Positions 63,319 to 64,000 of a stretch of DNA of 64,000 nt are shown here, one piece after another. Made by a program: the position numbers and the translations under genes. The notes under the pieces were generated by a model. That model did no database searches. It saw only the letters and a program-made list of their open reading frames with translations, and was not told the DNA's origin. Numbering within the stretch: position 1 is the first letter of the stretch; every line of letters begins with the position of its first letter. Origin of the DNA: Hippasteria phrygiana (Eukaryota; Echinodermata; Asteroidea; Valvatida; Goniasteridae); contig JAZGUH010000279.1 in the NCBI GenBank assembly GCA_037893225.1, positions 620,001-684,000 of the forward strand. The letters run 5' to 3'.

Positions 63319-64000
63319 TTTGACAGGTATGGAGCAATAAATAGAAGGTAATATGCACACAGATGTTGGCCGGAAAGAAAATAAACATTGCGAGGTTTGA
63401 ATTTTCTCTACAAGTTTTAACTCTGGGAAGCCGCCGATGATTGCAACATGTAGCGCCCGATCTAAGCTATACATACATGTCAAAATTACTGCATTTGGTT
63501 GATATTTCATGCAATTATGAATGAGTAAAGCGAGTCCATACCCCAGGGAATTTGACAGGCATGGAGCAATAAATAAAAGGTAATATGCACACAGATGTTG
63601 GCCGGAAAGAAAATAAACATTGCGAGGTTTGAATTTTCTCCACAAGTTTGAACTCTAAGAATCCGCCGATGATTGCAACATGTAGCGCCAGATCTAAGCT
63701 ATCCATACATGTCAAAAATACTGCATTTGGTTGATATTTCATGCAATTATGAATGAATAAAGCAAGTCCATACCCCAGGGAATTTGACATGCATGGAGCA
63801 ATAAATAGACGGTAATATGTACACAGATGTTGGGCGGAAAGAAAATAAACATTGCGAGGTTTGAATTTTCTCTACATGTTTTAACTCTGGGAAGCCGCCG
63901 ATGATTGCAACATGTAGCGCCAGATCTAAGCTATACATACATGTCAAAATTACTGCATTTGGTTGATATTTCATGCAATTATGAATGAGTAAAGCAAGTC

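Larger units (their letters stand above)
1..64000. repeat. Satellite DNA array, 232 bp monomer, head to tail
   Basis: The motif TTTGACA(T/G)GCATGGAGC returns every 232 bp (1, 233, 465, then 696 after a one-base deletion, 928, and so on to 63783). There are 275 complete monomers and one partial of 218 bp. Net length is explained entirely by 22 monomers of 231 bp and 4 of 233 bp. All copies are in the same orientation; no inverted copy, insertion or unique spacer is visible. Copies differ mostly by substitutions at recurrent positions. Long, ordered arrays like this are typical of centromeric or other constitutive heterochromatin in eukaryotes; that location is inference. The array has no recognisable coding capacity and I do not recognise the family. 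Both window ends are internal to the array, so the true length exceeds 64 kb. Confidence 0.99.
59538..64000 (+). repeat. Right-hand mosaic domain to the window end
   Basis: About 19 monomers, three of them 233 bp. Bases 60972-61557 match 58419-59004 at an offset of 2,553 (11 monomers plus 1), including TGTTGGGCGG, CTACATGTTTT, GCAATACATAC and CATAGAGC. Bases around 61,860-62,500 are of the ATTGGAACA / AATAATTAAAAGG kind seen at 38.2-38.8 kb. TGTTGGGCGG appears again at 63831. A one-off loss of the BglII site (CAGATCAAAG) is at about 59744. The last monomer, from 63783, is cut by the window edge. Confidence 0.78.

Noticed and set aside
197..63974. Minus-strand open frames of 75-120 codons as a gene family or repeated protein
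   Set aside because: They overlap each other in shifting frames, the period is not a multiple of three, the 120- and 113-codon frames begin at TTG, and common variant sites truncate them freely. Nothing resembles a known protein domain. They are by-products of the satellite sequence.
1..64000. CRISPR array
   Set aside because: The whole 232 bp unit is conserved, there are no short repeats alternating with unique spacers, and no cas-like gene is present.
1..64000. Transposon or retroelement insertion inside the array
   Set aside because: Phase is continuous and length bookkeeping is exact over all 275 monomers, leaving no room for an insertion; no terminal repeats or target-site duplications are seen.

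Overview
The whole 64,000 bp window is one uninterrupted tandem satellite array. The monomer is 232 bp, about 39% GC (91 of 232 bases in the first copy), and every copy runs head to tail in the same direction. Taking TTTGACATGCATGGAGC at position 1 as the phase start, there are 275 complete monomers from 1 to 63,782, then a partial 276th of 218 bp to the window end. The length bookkeeping closes exactly: 275 x 232, minus 22 one-base-short (231 bp) monomers, plus 4 one-base-long (233 bp) monomers, gives 63,782. I see no gene, RNA gene, transposon, inversion or unique sequence. Both window edges lie inside the array, so its real ends are not visible. An array of this size and order suggests eukaryotic heterochromatin (centromeric, pericentromeric or subtelomeric). 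The sequence does not say which organism, and I do not recognise the satellite family.

The information lies in the variant pattern and the large-scale duplications. Monomers differ mainly at about 25 recurrent sites and fall into a few subtypes. A recurring cassette, anchored by the 231 bp monomer and followed by the same three or four subtypes in the same order, appears 22 times, plus 4 times in a derived 233 bp form near the right end. Cassette spacing is irregular (5 to 17 monomers), so there is no single fixed higher-order repeat. The array is instead a nested mosaic of tandem segmental duplications.

Layout, left to right: 1-489 matches a segment 20.9 kb away; 473-3424 is an older, more diverged 8-monomer duplication; 3864-14066 is a 22-monomer block (5,102 bp) present twice in tandem, with a third partial copy at 15082-19221; 18263-20612 is a 5-monomer duplication; 19422-27460 holds two 19-monomer copies (4,406 bp offset); 27949-29263 is a mosaic junction; 29099-32354 is a 7-monomer duplication; 30723-38143 is a 16-monomer block (3,711 bp) in exact tandem; 38850-54671 is a 34-monomer block (7,885 bp) in tandem with no difference seen; 54672-64000 is a distinct domain with its own private variants and all four 233 bp monomers.

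Many open frames of 75-120 codons exist on the minus strand, but they are periodic by-products of the repeat. The period is not a multiple of three, the frames overlap and shift every monomer, and the 120-codon and 113-codon ones begin at TTG. None is annotated as a gene.
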